A stretch of 25,887 bases of DNA from an uncultured Kiritimatiellota bacterium (GTDB lineage Bacteria > Verrucomicrobiota > Kiritimatiellia > RFP12 > UBA1067): assembly GCA_934621385.1 (NCBI GenBank), contig CAKTUI010000035.1, positions 1 to 25,887 of the forward strand, read 5' to 3'. A program made the position numbers and the translations under genes. This document shows positions 1 to 7,845 of this stretch, piece by piece; position 1 is the first letter of the stretch; each line of letters begins with the position of its first letter. The notes beneath the pieces are model-generated. The model saw only the letters and a list, made by a program, of their open reading frames with translations, had not been told where the DNA came from and did no database searches.

Positions 1-1
1 G

Positions 2-2215
2 GACTTCGCCTTCCCGCTCGGGACGGGTGCGTGGTCGCGGCTGTCGGTGTCGGCGTGGGGCGAGGCGCGGCCCGCGCTGCGCGACCGCGCCCGCTCGGTC
101 GCGGCGGCGGGCGGGCCGATGTCCGCCGTGCCGGGCCGCTCGGAGTTCTGGTGGGCGGAGGGTGAGGGCGGCTCGCGCGTGCTGACGTGGCGCGACTTCG
201 CGCCGGGGCGCGACGCGTCCGCGTCGGTCTCGGCGCAGCTGGTGCTGTACCCGTCCGGGGACTTCCTCGCGCGCTCGAACGGGGTGGAGCGTGCCTACCG
301 CCGCGTCGACCCGTTCGACTGGGACGGCGACGGCATCCCGAACGGGGACGACCCGGCCCCGAGGCGGTGGGACGGGGACTTCCTCGGGCAGCCCGGGGCC
401 GTCCGCGCCCGGATTGCGCGGCTCGTCGGGTCGGGGGTCCGCAACGGGCGCTACCGCCTGCGGGTGACGCTCCCGGACGCCCCGGCGCGGCGGACGCTGC
501 TCGCCGCCGGGACGAACCGCGTGGTGGCCGCCGGCGCGGGGGACTTCGACTTCCTGCTGGAGAAGGGCGTCGCGTACGCGCTCGCGGCCGAGCCGTCCGC
601 GCCGGGGGCGGCGTGGACGGCGGAGGACGACGTCGGCGGGGAGGTCCCCGCGTCCCGGGCCGCCGCGCACTCCGCCGCGTCCGCGTCCCCCGGCGCGTGG
701 TCGCCGGCGGGCGGCGGCCTCTCGCTCGTCCCGCCCCCGGGGGACGCGCCCGGGTCCGTCCTCTGGATGCCGACGCTGGAGGTCTCGCCGGGCGTCGCGC
801 ACCTCGGCCCGGGCGACCCCGACCCCGTCTTCACGGCGACGCTCGCGGACGCTCCGCCCGACCTGCCGGTCTCCTACCTCTGGGCCTCGGACGACCCCGG
901 CCTCGTCGTCTCCGACCCGCGCGCGCGCACGGTCCGCGTCACGCCGGCCGCCCTGCCGGGCTGGCGGGAGTCGACGCTCTCCGTCACGGCGACGGTCGGC
1001 ACGAACGCGCTGACCTCGGCGCTCCGCCTCACCTACGGGCGCAGCCGCCACCCGCAGGCCCGCCTCTCCCTCTCCGCGCCCCGGGGGCTGATCCGCCGCG
1101 ACCTGTGGATGGCGGGGAGCCGCCCGGGCGAGGTCGCCGTCGCGCTCGACGCGGACTGCGAGACGTCCGGGGTCGTGCGCGTCCGGCTGGTCGCGGGCGG
1201 GGGGCTCGTCGAGACCGGCCGCCCGCTCCCGGCGGAGTTCGCCGTGTCGGGCCGCCGACTCGCCGTGAGCGTCCCGATCGCCGGGGTCGCGTGCAGCGCG
1301 GCGGAGGGGGACGTGCGCTTCGCGTGCTCGTTCACGCCGGACGGCGCGCCGGGGCCGACCCTTGAGGCGGAGGCCTCGTGCACCGTGTACGCGCCGGGGG
1401 AGGTCTCCGTCCCGGGTGCGCCGGGGACGGGTCTCGCGGTCGTGCGCGGCGCGTCCGTCGGCGTGGAGGTCGGGATGTCGCCGTCCGGGTCGTCGGGCTA
1501 CGCGGTCGAGTGGATGACGGCGCGGCGGCGGACGCGCGACGCGTACGACCCGTGGCGGCTCGCCCTCCGCGCGGAGGGCCCGTCCACGTCGCTCGCGATG
1601 GGGGAGGCGGGCGTGTTCGCGGTCCGCGCCCGCACGGTGTGCGGGACCCAGTCCAACGAGGTCGAGTACGTCCACCGCGAGGACGAGGTGCTCGGCCCGT
1701 GCGAGAAGGGGGGCAGGAACCACGTCGGGGTGAGCACGACGGCCGGGATGCTCGCGCTCAGGAACGCCGCGCTCGGCATGATGTGGAGTGAGACGTATGC
1801 GCTTAATTCGGAGCTGCCCGGGCGGAACGGGTTCTCGTCCGTCCCCAAGGGGAAGTGGAAGTGCAACGCCTTCGTGGCGGACATGGCAATCTCGGTCGGG
1901 CTCCCGGTGCCGGTGCAGCGCAGGACGGGACTGTCCTGGCTGTGGGAGAACCTCTACCCGCCGACGGCCAACGACTGGGCGTCGCCCGGGGTGGCGATCG
2001 ACGGCTGGGCGCACCGCGGCGTCGGCGCCTATCCCGTCCCCGGGTTCGTCGTGGCGCACCCGAACCCGTCGGGCCTCGGGCACTGTGGCATCGTCGACTA
2101 CGACGGCGAGGGAATCGGCGCCGGAACGTTTCGCGTGACTACCGATTATGACGGGTTCCTGGACGGAACTTGTGGCTACAGGGAATATATAGGAGGAAAC
2201 AATGAAGACGAGTAG
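2..2215 (+). CDS. Secreted/surface multidomain protein with C-terminal NlpC/P60- or CHAP-like amidase domain (5' partial)
   Basis: The frame is open to the left edge, so the start is missing; the first in-window GTG is at 47. A calcium-binding thrombospondin-type-3-like stretch (DWDGDGIPNGDDP) lies near 330-355, followed by Ig-like, beta-rich sequence through the middle. The last ~190 residues look like a papain-fold amidase: WKCNAFVAD with the candidate catalytic Cys at 1862-1864, a PTANDWASPG segment, and GHCGIVDYDG with the candidate His at 2081-2083, 73 residues later. This layout is known from peptidoglycan hydrolases and from polymorphic-toxin or interbacterial amidase tips; which of these applies here is inference. 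Codon third positions are almost all G/C, more extreme than downstream. The stop (TAG 2213-2215) overlaps the next gene by 14 nt, which indicates coupled expression. Domain call moderately sure, role unsure. Confidence 0.75.
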   Translation, partial: DFAFPLGTGAWSRLSVSAWGEARPALRDRARSVAAAGGPMSAVPGRSEFWWAEGEGGSRVLTWRDFAPGRDASASVSAQLVLYPSGDFLARSNGVERAYRRVDPFDWDGDGIPNGDDPAPRRWDGDFLGQPGAVRARIARLVGSGVRNGRYRLRVTLPDAPARRTLLAAGTNRVVAAGAGDFDFLLEKGVAYALAAEPSAPGAAWTAEDDVGGEVPASRAAAHSAASASPGAWSPAGGGLSLVPPPGDAPGSVLWMPTLEVSPGVAHLGPGDPDPVFTATLADAPPDLPVSYLWASDDPGLVVSDPRARTVRVTPAALPGWRESTLSVTATVGTNALTSALRLTYGRSRHPQARLSLSAPRGLIRRDLWMAGSRPGEVAVALDADCETSGVVRVRLVAGGGLVETGRPLPAEFAVSGRRLAVSVPIAGVACSAAEGDVRFACSFTPDGAPGPTLEAEASCTVYAPGEVSVPGAPGTGLAVVRGASVGVEVGMSPSGSSGYAVEWMTARRRTRDAYDPWRLALRAEGPSTSLAMGEAGVFAVRARTVCGTQSNEVEYVHREDEVLGPCEKGGRNHVGVSTTAGMLALRNAALGMMWSETYALNSELPGRNGFSSVPKGKWKCNAFVADMAISVGLPVPVQRRTGLSWLWENLYPPTANDWASPGVAIDGWAHRGVGAYPVPGFVVAHPNPSGLGHCGIVDYDGEGIGAGTFRVTTDYDGFLDGTCGYREYIGGNNEDE

Positions 2216-2834
2216 CAGGAAAATGGGGTGTATGATTGGATTCCTTTTCCTATCGGCACTGTCTCCGTCAATGGGGGGCGAGACTGTCCGGGAGGCCTTT
2301 TCCACGTTTATGGGCGAGTCCTATTTTCGGCGGCGCAATGCTCAGAGCCGTGTCATGAACTACGGGATGCCGCCAGTACTTAAGTCGTCCGCCTCGTTCG
2401 GCCGGCTCGTCGCCGCGCTCTCGAACGAGTGCGGCGGGTGCTTCGCCACGTGGACGGCGGTGGGCACGAACGACTTCACGCGCGAGGTGTTCCGGATAGC
2501 CCTGGCCGAGAGCGGGCCGACGGTCTACACGCCCTTCCTCACGAACCTGTTGCTCGCGGTGGAGCGCAACCCGACGGCGGGCGGGGTGACCGAGGTCGAG
2601 TATTCCCTGGGTGCAGCCTGCACGAAGCTTGAGAACTACTACATGCTGAACTACGCGCAGCCGGAGGTCGGGGACCTGTGGCTGCGGGCGAGGAAGCTCT
2701 TCAAGGCGGACGGCCGTTCGGACAGCGTCGAATGGGCGGACGAGGTTCTCTCGGGCAGGCGGCGGCGCGAGTACGACGAGTTTGACTGCCTCGACTACGG
2801 GCCGGGGCGGCCCTATAAGGACGGAACCTGGTGA
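2202..2834 (+). CDS. Small secreted protein of unknown family, candidate immunity/partner of the upstream amidase protein
   Basis: A 210-residue protein with a perfect Shine-Dalgarno (AGGAGG at 2191-2196, 5 nt before the ATG). Residues 1 to about 25 form a type I signal peptide (basic start, hydrophobic IGFLFLSALS, then SMGGE). There is no lipobox Cys. The mature part is mixed helical with a CGGC pair and an acidic, Arg-rich end. I recognise no family. It starts inside the last codons of the amidase-domain gene, so the two are translationally linked. Periplasmic immunity proteins of amidase effectors are typically small, exported and encoded directly downstream, so that role is a reasonable hypothesis, but nothing in the residues proves it. 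A processing factor or an unrelated lineage-specific protein are alternatives. Confidence 0.7.
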   Translation: MKTSSRKMGCMIGFLFLSALSPSMGGETVREAFSTFMGESYFRRRNAQSRVMNYGMPPVLKSSASFGRLVAALSNECGGCFATWTAVGTNDFTREVFRIALAESGPTVYTPFLTNLLLAVERNPTAGGVTEVEYSLGAACTKLENYYMLNYAQPEVGDLWLRARKLFKADGRSDSVEWADEVLSGRRRREYDEFDCLDYGPGRPYKDGTW

Positions 2835-2891
2835 TGGCGGGCGCAGTCCCATGGTGCTGATGCGACAGACTGAGTAAGGAAGGAGAGGAAA

Positions 2892-3473
2892 ATGAGGACA
2901 ATGACATTCATCCTGGCGGTCGTTCTCACCGGGACGTTCGCCCGCACGGCGGCGGAGACGATCGCCGTCCCGGCCCTCCCGGAGCCCGCGTTCGCCGACA
3001 CCGAAGTCTCGGAGGATTTCATATTTCACATGGAGGACGCGGCGGGCGGTTGCCTCCGCGTCCGGATGTCGCTCGACGCGGGGACGACGAACGCGTTTTC
3101 GGTCGCCTTCGGGACGGATGCGGACGGGGACGGGCGGCTCGCCCCTGACGAGTTCGGGCTTTCCTTCGGCTGGGACTGCGGCGCGTGGTTCGTCCGCGAC
3201 GAGGTGGCGGGCTGGGAGCGGACGTTGCCGGAGGTGGTCGGCCGTTGCGGACTTGCCCTCCTCCTGCGGACGGACTCGGCCGGTCGCCCGGTCTCGCTCA
3301 TCTTGTCGGAGGACGGTGGGGAGAATACGCTCGCCCTCGGACGCGGCGACCTGCCGTCCGGGCTCTTCGACGCCAGGTGGAACAGGCTTCGCGTGACGGG
3401 GCGGGGTGGCGTGTCGGGGGCCTCCGTCTCGATGCGAGCGGGCGGCGCGGGATTCGCCATCCGTATCCGGTAG
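2892..3473 (+). CDS. Small secreted protein with EF-hand/dockerin-like calcium loop
   Basis: A 193-residue protein preceded by a purine-rich RBS (GGAAGGAGAGG just before the ATG). Residues 1-21 are a signal peptide ending TAAE. A calcium-loop-like DADGDGRLAPDEFGLSFG lies at about residues 76-93, followed directly by WDCGAWFVRDE. The rest is predicted beta-rich. It ends in GFAIRIR, which resembles the GFSIIIR end of the secreted protein at 9142-11334. It follows the preceding gene by 57 nt on the same strand and is probably in the same transcription unit. No enzymatic motif is visible. It may be an accessory surface protein of the 1-3473 cluster; function unknown. Confidence 0.7.
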   Translation: MRTMTFILAVVLTGTFARTAAETIAVPALPEPAFADTEVSEDFIFHMEDAAGGCLRVRMSLDAGTTNAFSVAFGTDADGDGRLAPDEFGLSFGWDCGAWFVRDEVAGWERTLPEVVGRCGLALLLRTDSAGRPVSLILSEDGGENTLALGRGDLPSGLFDARWNRLRVTGRGGVSGASVSMRAGGAGFAIRIR

Positions 3474-3897
3474 GGGAACGGCGCTTGCGTATGCCCTACG
3501 CTTGGCACCTATGTATTCGCCTGTGGCCATTCGGGACATCGTCTTCGTTCCTTCATGTTATCGACAGTGTCTTGCATTTGGCAAATGGGGTTCAAACAGG
3601 GATGCCCCGTCTTTGTTGACAGCATGGCAAACTGCGCACTTCCGACAATTTTCCAAGGGGGTCCCAAGCCGCCGCGTTATTCCAAGCCGCTTCCGGTTGT
3701 GGTAAGATATCTGCATCCATGAGTGGGACTCTCCAGGGTGTGGTGACGGTGTTTGGGTGCGAAGGTGTCGCGGCACGCTGAATGGGCGTTGCCGATGCGC
3801 ATGACTTGGCGTGTGGCGGGGTGGCAGGCCCGATGGAGGTTCGCCTCATCTCGTAAAAGTGATGTGCCGAGTTCCTCGATGGCGTTCTCGTGAGGGC
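3474..3897. other. Gene-poor intergenic region
   Basis: About 420 nt lie between the convergent 3' ends of the 2892-3473 gene and the oadB gene, with no convincing gene. An extended -10-like TGGTAAGAT sits at 3700-3708 (+) and is followed by only tiny frames (for example 3719-3781, 20 codons). Three CCAAG words lie at 3653, 3664 and 3682 without regular spacing. Long minus-strand frames through here run back into oadB in another frame and are treated as shadows. The area could hold a short noncoding transcript or a decayed repeat. Confidence 0.35.
3700..3708 (+). promoter_or_regulatory. Candidate extended -10 promoter
   Basis: TGGTAAGAT matches the TGnTAnAnT form of an extended -10. No convincing -35 is present 17 bp upstream and no clear gene follows, so this is supported only by its resemblance to the better-placed motifs at 17001, 20857 and 24335. 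Confidence 0.2.
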
Positions 3898-3939
3898 AAA
3901 AAAAGCGGGCGGCTCGGAGTGAGGGAAGGAGCCGCCCGC
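3898..3939 (-). terminator. Rho-independent terminator of the oad operon
   Basis: Read on the minus strand, a perfect 11-bp GC-rich stem (arms 3929-3939 and 3905-3915, GCGGGCGGCTC with its complement) has a 13-nt loop and is followed by seven U residues (A-tract 3898-3904 on the plus strand). It lies 42 nt beyond the oadB stop codon. This is a textbook intrinsic terminator for the minus-strand operon. Confidence 0.9.
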
Positions 3940-3981
3940 AAAGCTGTCGTGCCTCGGTCTGACGACCGACTGCCGAACCAA

Positions 3982-5463
3982 TCAACGGCAGAGCGTGTAA
4001 AGTACGCCTGCGACAACAGCAGATCCAATGACGCCTGAGACGTTCGGGCCCATGGCCTGCATGAGGATGTAGTTCGTAGGGTCGTCTGCGAGCGAAACCT
4101 TGTTCGAGACGCGGGCCGCCATGGGGACGGCCGACACGCCGGCGGAGCCGATGAGCGGATTGATTTTTTCCTTCGAGAAGAGGTTCATCAGCTTGGCCAT
4201 CAACACGCCGCCCGCCGTGCCGACGCAGAAGGCGCAGAGGCCGAGGGCCAGAATGGCCAGCGTCTGGCCCGAGAGGAACTTTTCGCAGGCCAGTTTTGAG
4301 CCGACGGACAGTCCGAGCATGATGGTCACGATGTTGATGAGGGCATTTGACATGGTGTCCGCAATGCGGGAGACGGAGGAGCCGATTTCGTGCGCCAGGT
4401 TGCCGAGCATGAAAGCACCCATGAGCGGCATGGCGGACGGCAGGAGAACGGCGCACAGGAGAAGGACGATGAGCGGGAAGCAGATCTTCTCGATGCGTTT
4501 GACTTCACGCGGTTGGGGCATGCGGATGAGCCGTTCCTCCCGCGTCGTGAGGGCCTTCATGATGGGCGGCTGGATAATCGGGACGAGGGCCATGTAGGAG
4601 TAGGCGGCGACAGCAATTGCGCCAAGGAGATCCGGGGCGAGACGGGACGTCAGCCAAATCGCCGTGGGGCCGTCTGCACCGCCGATGATGCCGATGGAAC
4701 TCGCTTCCTTCAGGCCGAATCCAAGGTCGGGGAAGATGGCGGAAAGCCCGAGTGCACCGAAGAGCGCAAAGAAGATTCCAAGCTGTGCCGCGCCGCCGAG
4801 GAGGGCCGCCTTGGGGGATGCAATCAGCGGGCCGAAGTCCGTCATCGCGCCAACGCCCATGAAGATGATGATCGGGAAAACGCCGGAATCGATGCCAAAT
4901 CGGAAGAAGTAGTACAGGAAGCCACCCGGCTCGACAACGCCGCCCTGCATGACGGGGATTCCCGACGCGAGGAAGGTGATGACGCCGTCATGCATCATGG
5001 CGGGGGCGGTGATGCCCGAAAGGGGGCAGTTGGCCAGCAGGCCGCCGAACCCGATGGGGAGCAGGAGGAGCGGCTCGAACCCCTTGACAATGGCCAAGTA
5101 CATGAGGATGAGGCAGATGGGGATCATGATGAGCTGGCCAAGTCCGTAGGGCATCCCGAAGAGCGTGCGGATTTCGTGCCCGGGGACGAATGCGCCCGTG
5201 TCGTCAAAATAGCCGCCATGCCAGTTGCCGTCCGCGTCATAATAGCCGTTTCGGTTGGCCGAGAGGGGCTTCTGTTCAGGACGGTCGGATGCGCCGAAGT
5301 CGCCCGTTATGAAGGCGGGTGGAGTCTTCTGCATAAACCCGGCAATGCCGGTATTCTGCGAGAGGTCGCCGACCTTCCTGAGCGTTGTCTTCCAGTCGCC
5401 GTCCCCGGCATTTGCTCCACAAAAGGCGGCGAAAAGCGTGAGAATGAAAAGAAATTTCTTCAT
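3982..5463 (-). CDS. oadB: Sodium-ion-translocating decarboxylase beta subunit
   Basis: A 493-residue polytopic membrane protein that couples decarboxylation of the carboxybiotin carrier to Na+ export (oxaloacetate, methylmalonyl-CoA or glutaconyl-CoA type; the substrate is set by an alpha subunit not seen here). Family signatures are clear: GAMTDFGPLI with Asp209 (equivalent to the coupling Asp203 of Klebsiella OadB), GGADGPT at 261-267, then YSYMALVPIIQPPIMKALTT. The start is set at MKKFLFIL because it begins a good signal-like segment and lies 16 nt after the upstream stop; a start at 5505 would overlap that gene. Family members are usually about 375-435 residues; here about 100 extra residues precede the first canonical helix, including a hydrophilic aromatic/Asp-rich stretch (about 45-100) that should lie outside the membrane. 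It forms an operon with the OadG-biotin carrier gene. Confidence 0.93.
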   Translation of the reverse strand: MKKFLFILTLFAAFCGANAGDGDWKTTLRKVGDLSQNTGIAGFMQKTPPAFITGDFGASDRPEQKPLSANRNGYYDADGNWHGGYFDDTGAFVPGHEIRTLFGMPYGLGQLIMIPICLILMYLAIVKGFEPLLLLPIGFGGLLANCPLSGITAPAMMHDGVITFLASGIPVMQGGVVEPGGFLYYFFRFGIDSGVFPIIIFMGVGAMTDFGPLIASPKAALLGGAAQLGIFFALFGALGLSAIFPDLGFGLKEASSIGIIGGADGPTAIWLTSRLAPDLLGAIAVAAYSYMALVPIIQPPIMKALTTREERLIRMPQPREVKRIEKICFPLIVLLLCAVLLPSAMPLMGAFMLGNLAHEIGSSVSRIADTMSNALINIVTIMLGLSVGSKLACEKFLSGQTLAILALGLCAFCVGTAGGVLMAKLMNLFSKEKINPLIGSAGVSAVPMAARVSNKVSLADDPTNYILMQAMGPNVSGVIGSAVVAGVLYTLCR

Positions 5464-5479
5464 GGCTGTTCTTTTAGGT

Positions 5480-5911
5480 TTACTTCTCAATGATGGCGAG
5501 GACATCGCCCGTCGCGACCTTGTCCATCGGCTGGACGCGGATGTGGACGCGGCCGGATACGGGGGCGGTGATGGGCGTTTCCATCTTCATAACGTCCATA
5601 ACAAGCAGTTCATCGTCCTTTTCGACAAGTTGTCCGTCCTGCGCGGTGATTCTCAGGATGGTTCCGGGCACGGGGACGGTGACATCCTCACCGCCGTCGG
5701 GCGCGGCAGATGGGGTCGTGGCGGTCGCCTGGGGCTGCGGTGTGCTGACGGGGATGGACCGCTTTTTGGGTTCATCATCGGGGATGATGCGCGAGAATCG
5801 TGAAACGAAGACGCTTGCGTGCTTGCAGATGATAATCATGACCCAAAGGAACAGGTAGACGATTGTCATGCCGGCAATCATCAGAACGAGTCCTTGTCCC
5901 AGGAGTGCCAT
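5480..5911 (-). CDS. OadG-like gamma subunit fused to biotin carboxyl carrier domain
   Basis: A 143-residue protein. Residues 8-30 form one transmembrane helix of the OadG type (LVLMIAGMTIVYLFLWVMII), followed by a short basic/cytosolic stretch and an Ala/Pro/Thr/Gln linker (about 45-72). Residues 75-143 are a biotinyl domain with the attachment motif MDVMKMETP, Lys109 being the expected biotinylated residue, and a typical APVSGRV and VATGDVLAII ending. It should anchor the decarboxylase complex and shuttle CO2 as carboxybiotin from the missing carboxyltransferase to OadB. The RBS AGGAAAG lies about 12 nt upstream. It is first in a two-gene minus-strand operon, with oadB starting 16 nt after its stop. 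Fusion of the membrane anchor with the biotin carrier is the notable point. Confidence 0.88.
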   Translation of the reverse strand: MALLGQGLVLMIAGMTIVYLFLWVMIIICKHASVFVSRFSRIIPDDEPKKRSIPVSTPQPQATATTPSAAPDGGEDVTVPVPGTILRITAQDGQLVEKDDELLVMDVMKMETPITAPVSGRVHIRVQPMDKVATGDVLAIIEK

Positions 5912-5973
5912 AGTCTTTTAACTTTCCTAATTATGTTTGTTGTATCAGTTTCAGTGTCAAACGGCCATCGGCC

Positions 5974-6003
5974 ATTTTATTACAGTCAATGCGCATCGTC
6001 CAA
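5974..6003 (-). promoter_or_regulatory. Probable promoter of the oad operon
   Basis: On the minus strand TTGGAC (5998-6003) and TAAAAT (5974-5979) are separated by 18 bp, giving a leader of roughly 55 nt before the ATG at 5911. A GGCC-ATC-GGCC dyad lies directly downstream of the -10 (around 5962-5973) and could be an operator. No experimental support. Confidence 0.45.
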
Positions 6004-6339
6004 AAAAGGTTCAGTCGTTCGTACAAATAATTTGAATTGGGATGCGTGGGCCCAGCCTGAAAGTGCCGCGCTCGGGCAGGCGCGAGCGCGGAGCGCGGCG
6101 GTTTGAATGGGCGGGCGGGGTCTGCCGGACGGCAGGCCTGCAAGACCCTCAGCCGCGCACCTTTCGCCCGCTTGTGGGGGCAAGCGCGGCAAAACGGGCG
6201 AGCCGCCGCGCAAGCCCCCGAGCAGGCGGTTCTTACCCATTCGGATAATGGCGCACGGCGGCGGGATGTGATACACTTCACAGGGAATATGGGAGCAGGG
6301 TCTCCCACCTCTATATATAAGGAAAGAAAGGATTGAAAC
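6004..6339. repeat. Divergent intergenic region with inverted repeats
   Basis: This gene-free stretch separates the oad operon from the LamG-like gene. It holds a perfect 9-bp inverted repeat (arms 6066-6074 and 6083-6091, CCGCGCTCG and complement, 8-nt loop), a TGATACACT extended -10 at 6269-6277, and a 6-bp hairpin (TGGGAG/CTCCCA) just before the RBS of the 6340 gene. The hairpins may end readthrough or shape the 5' leader; no coding potential is apparent. Confidence 0.4.
6269..6277 (+). promoter_or_regulatory. Candidate extended -10 promoter for the LamG-like gene
   Basis: TGATACACT is an extended -10 match about 62 nt upstream of the ATG at 6340. No good -35 is seen at the usual distance. 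It fits the TGnTAnAnT form recurring before genes in this window. Confidence 0.35.
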
Positions 6340-7128
6340 ATGAAGTCGTTCGGTTTTGTCGGTTTTGCGGTTTCGCTTGCCGCGTGTCTGGCGGGTGTGA
6401 TGGAGTCCGCCGCCGCCCAGCTTGATGCGGAAGTCAAGGCGCCCGCCTTCGTCAAGGCGAAGGCCTTTGCGTGGTTCGATGCCTCGGATAAGGATTCTTT
6501 TACGCTCGATGCGAGCGGCAAGGTCGAGAAGTGGGCGGACAAGAGCGGCAAGGGCAACGACGCAACCGCCTATGTCGAGAAGGGCGTGAAGGCGCGTGGC
6601 AAGGTCGGCGAGGCGAACGGCGTACCGGCGTTCCTGATGGGCAAGACCGGCTCGGGTATCGACCTCAAGTTCGCCAAGCGCAGCGAGAAGGTGTCCACCG
6701 TCTTCCAGGTGATGGACATTGAGTTCGATTCCCCCCGCGCCGGGTTCCTCGGTGACGAGAAGGCGAGTTTCTTCCGCCGCGGACCGAAGGGGCAGGTCTT
6801 CGAGTACTGGGGCTGGAACGACAGTGCCTGCTACGGGGCGATATTCAGGCAGGATGGCGAGGCCTTTCCGGAGGATGCGAAGCATCTCGTTGGCTGTGAC
6901 AGGAACTTCGGTACGGGCGTGCACGTCTATTCGTGGCGCTATTCGAACAAGTTCAGCAAGCCGGCGGCGGTGAGCTGCCTCTCGGGCGACCGTACGCCGA
7001 CCCAGTGGGGCCGCAATGGCGGTCGCGCCGTCTCGGAAGTCATCATCTTCGAGTCGCGGCTTTCGGATGCCGAGATGCAGGCAGTCGAGGCCTATCTGAT
7101 GAAGAAGTGGGGCATTGGAAACAAGTAA
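6340..7128 (+). CDS. Secreted LamG/concanavalin A-like lectin-domain protein
   Basis: A 262-residue protein with RBS AAAGGA about 8 nt upstream. Residues 1-27 form a signal peptide ending in AAAQ. The mature chain is a single LamG-like jelly roll: it opens with WFDASDKDSFTLDASGKV, continues KWADKSGKGNDAT and NGVPAFLM, and ends with SEVIIFESRLSDAEMQAVEAYLMKKWG, the usual closing helix of such domains in PVC bacteria. No catalytic residues are evident, so it is probably a carbohydrate-binding or surface-display protein. The next gene, 19 nt downstream, is a close paralog, so this is a tandem duplication. It lacks the usual extra domains of larger LamG proteins, so it may act as a stand-alone binding module. 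Confidence 0.85.
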   Translation: MKSFGFVGFAVSLAACLAGVMESAAAQLDAEVKAPAFVKAKAFAWFDASDKDSFTLDASGKVEKWADKSGKGNDATAYVEKGVKARGKVGEANGVPAFLMGKTGSGIDLKFAKRSEKVSTVFQVMDIEFDSPRAGFLGDEKASFFRRGPKGQVFEYWGWNDSACYGAIFRQDGEAFPEDAKHLVGCDRNFGTGVHVYSWRYSNKFSKPAAVSCLSGDRTPTQWGRNGGRAVSEVIIFESRLSDAEMQAVEAYLMKKWGIGNK

Positions 7129-7147
7129 TCGTCAAAGGAGTGAAACG

Positions 7148-7845
7148 ATGAATAAGTTAAGGATTGTAGGCGGCTTGTGCGCGGCAGTTGCGGCGTGTGG
7201 CATGGGGGCGACGGCTTGGCCCGCCCAGCTCGACGCGTCGGATGCGGATTCGTTCACGCTCGATGCGGACAGCAAGGTCGAGAAGTGGTCCGACAAGAGC
7301 GGCAACGGAAATGACGCGGTCGCCTATGTGCAGGCGGGTGCGACCGAGGGTGACGCGGGCATCTGCAACCGTGGAACGGTCGGCGAGGTGAACGGTGTGC
7401 CGGCCTTTCTGATGGGCGAGGCCGGGTCGGGCATCGACCTCAAGTTCCCGGTCGACACGAACATTCGCACGGTCTTTCAGGTGATGGACTGGTCGAAGAC
7501 ATCGCCGAACGCCTGGTTCCTCGCCTGCACGAAGGATGTCGTTGGCGCACAGGATACGGCGGCCGGCACCGTCTGCGAGAAGGAGCATGGGAGCGTTGAC
7601 TTCCAGCGTGGATTGGTCAATTCCAGTGGATTTGCCTACATCTTTGCGAATAACTAGAAGTCTTGGACGGACTGGAACGGATGGAACAACAACGACCACA
7701 TCCGCAACGGCGTGATTCGCATGAACAAGGCGAATTCGGATATGTGGGGTGTGGCGGCGGACGGCTGCGGCATCTACACCGTTGTGACAAAGGATCTTCC
7801 GGCGTATGCGGACTGCCTCTCGGGCGACCGCACGGGCCGTTCGGG
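7148..7845 (+). pseudogene. LamG-like paralog broken by an in-frame amber codon and truncated
   Basis: The start ATG at 7148 follows a good RBS (AAAGGAG) and a signal peptide. The sequence closely parallels the 6340-7128 protein (LDASDADSFTLDAD, KWSDKSGNGNDA, NGVPAFLMGEAGSGIDLKF). A TAG at 7655-7657 stops it after 169 residues, yet the same frame continues past the stop with matching lectin sequence (WTDWNGWNNNDH, then DCLSGDRTG), which aligns with CLSGDRTP in the paralog. Homology ends near 7838-7850, where sequence from an unrelated gene begins, so the closing strands and C-terminal helix are lost. It is either a true nonsense mutation or a sequencing error at the stop, but the truncation at the 3' end is independent of that codon. 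The 7148-7657 portion could still make a partial domain. Confidence 0.75.

Noticed and set aside
3677..4456. Minus-strand open frame of ~260 codons across the oadB 3' end and terminator
   Set aside because: It overlaps oadB in another frame, crosses the strong terminator at 3898-3939 and has no recognisable domain.
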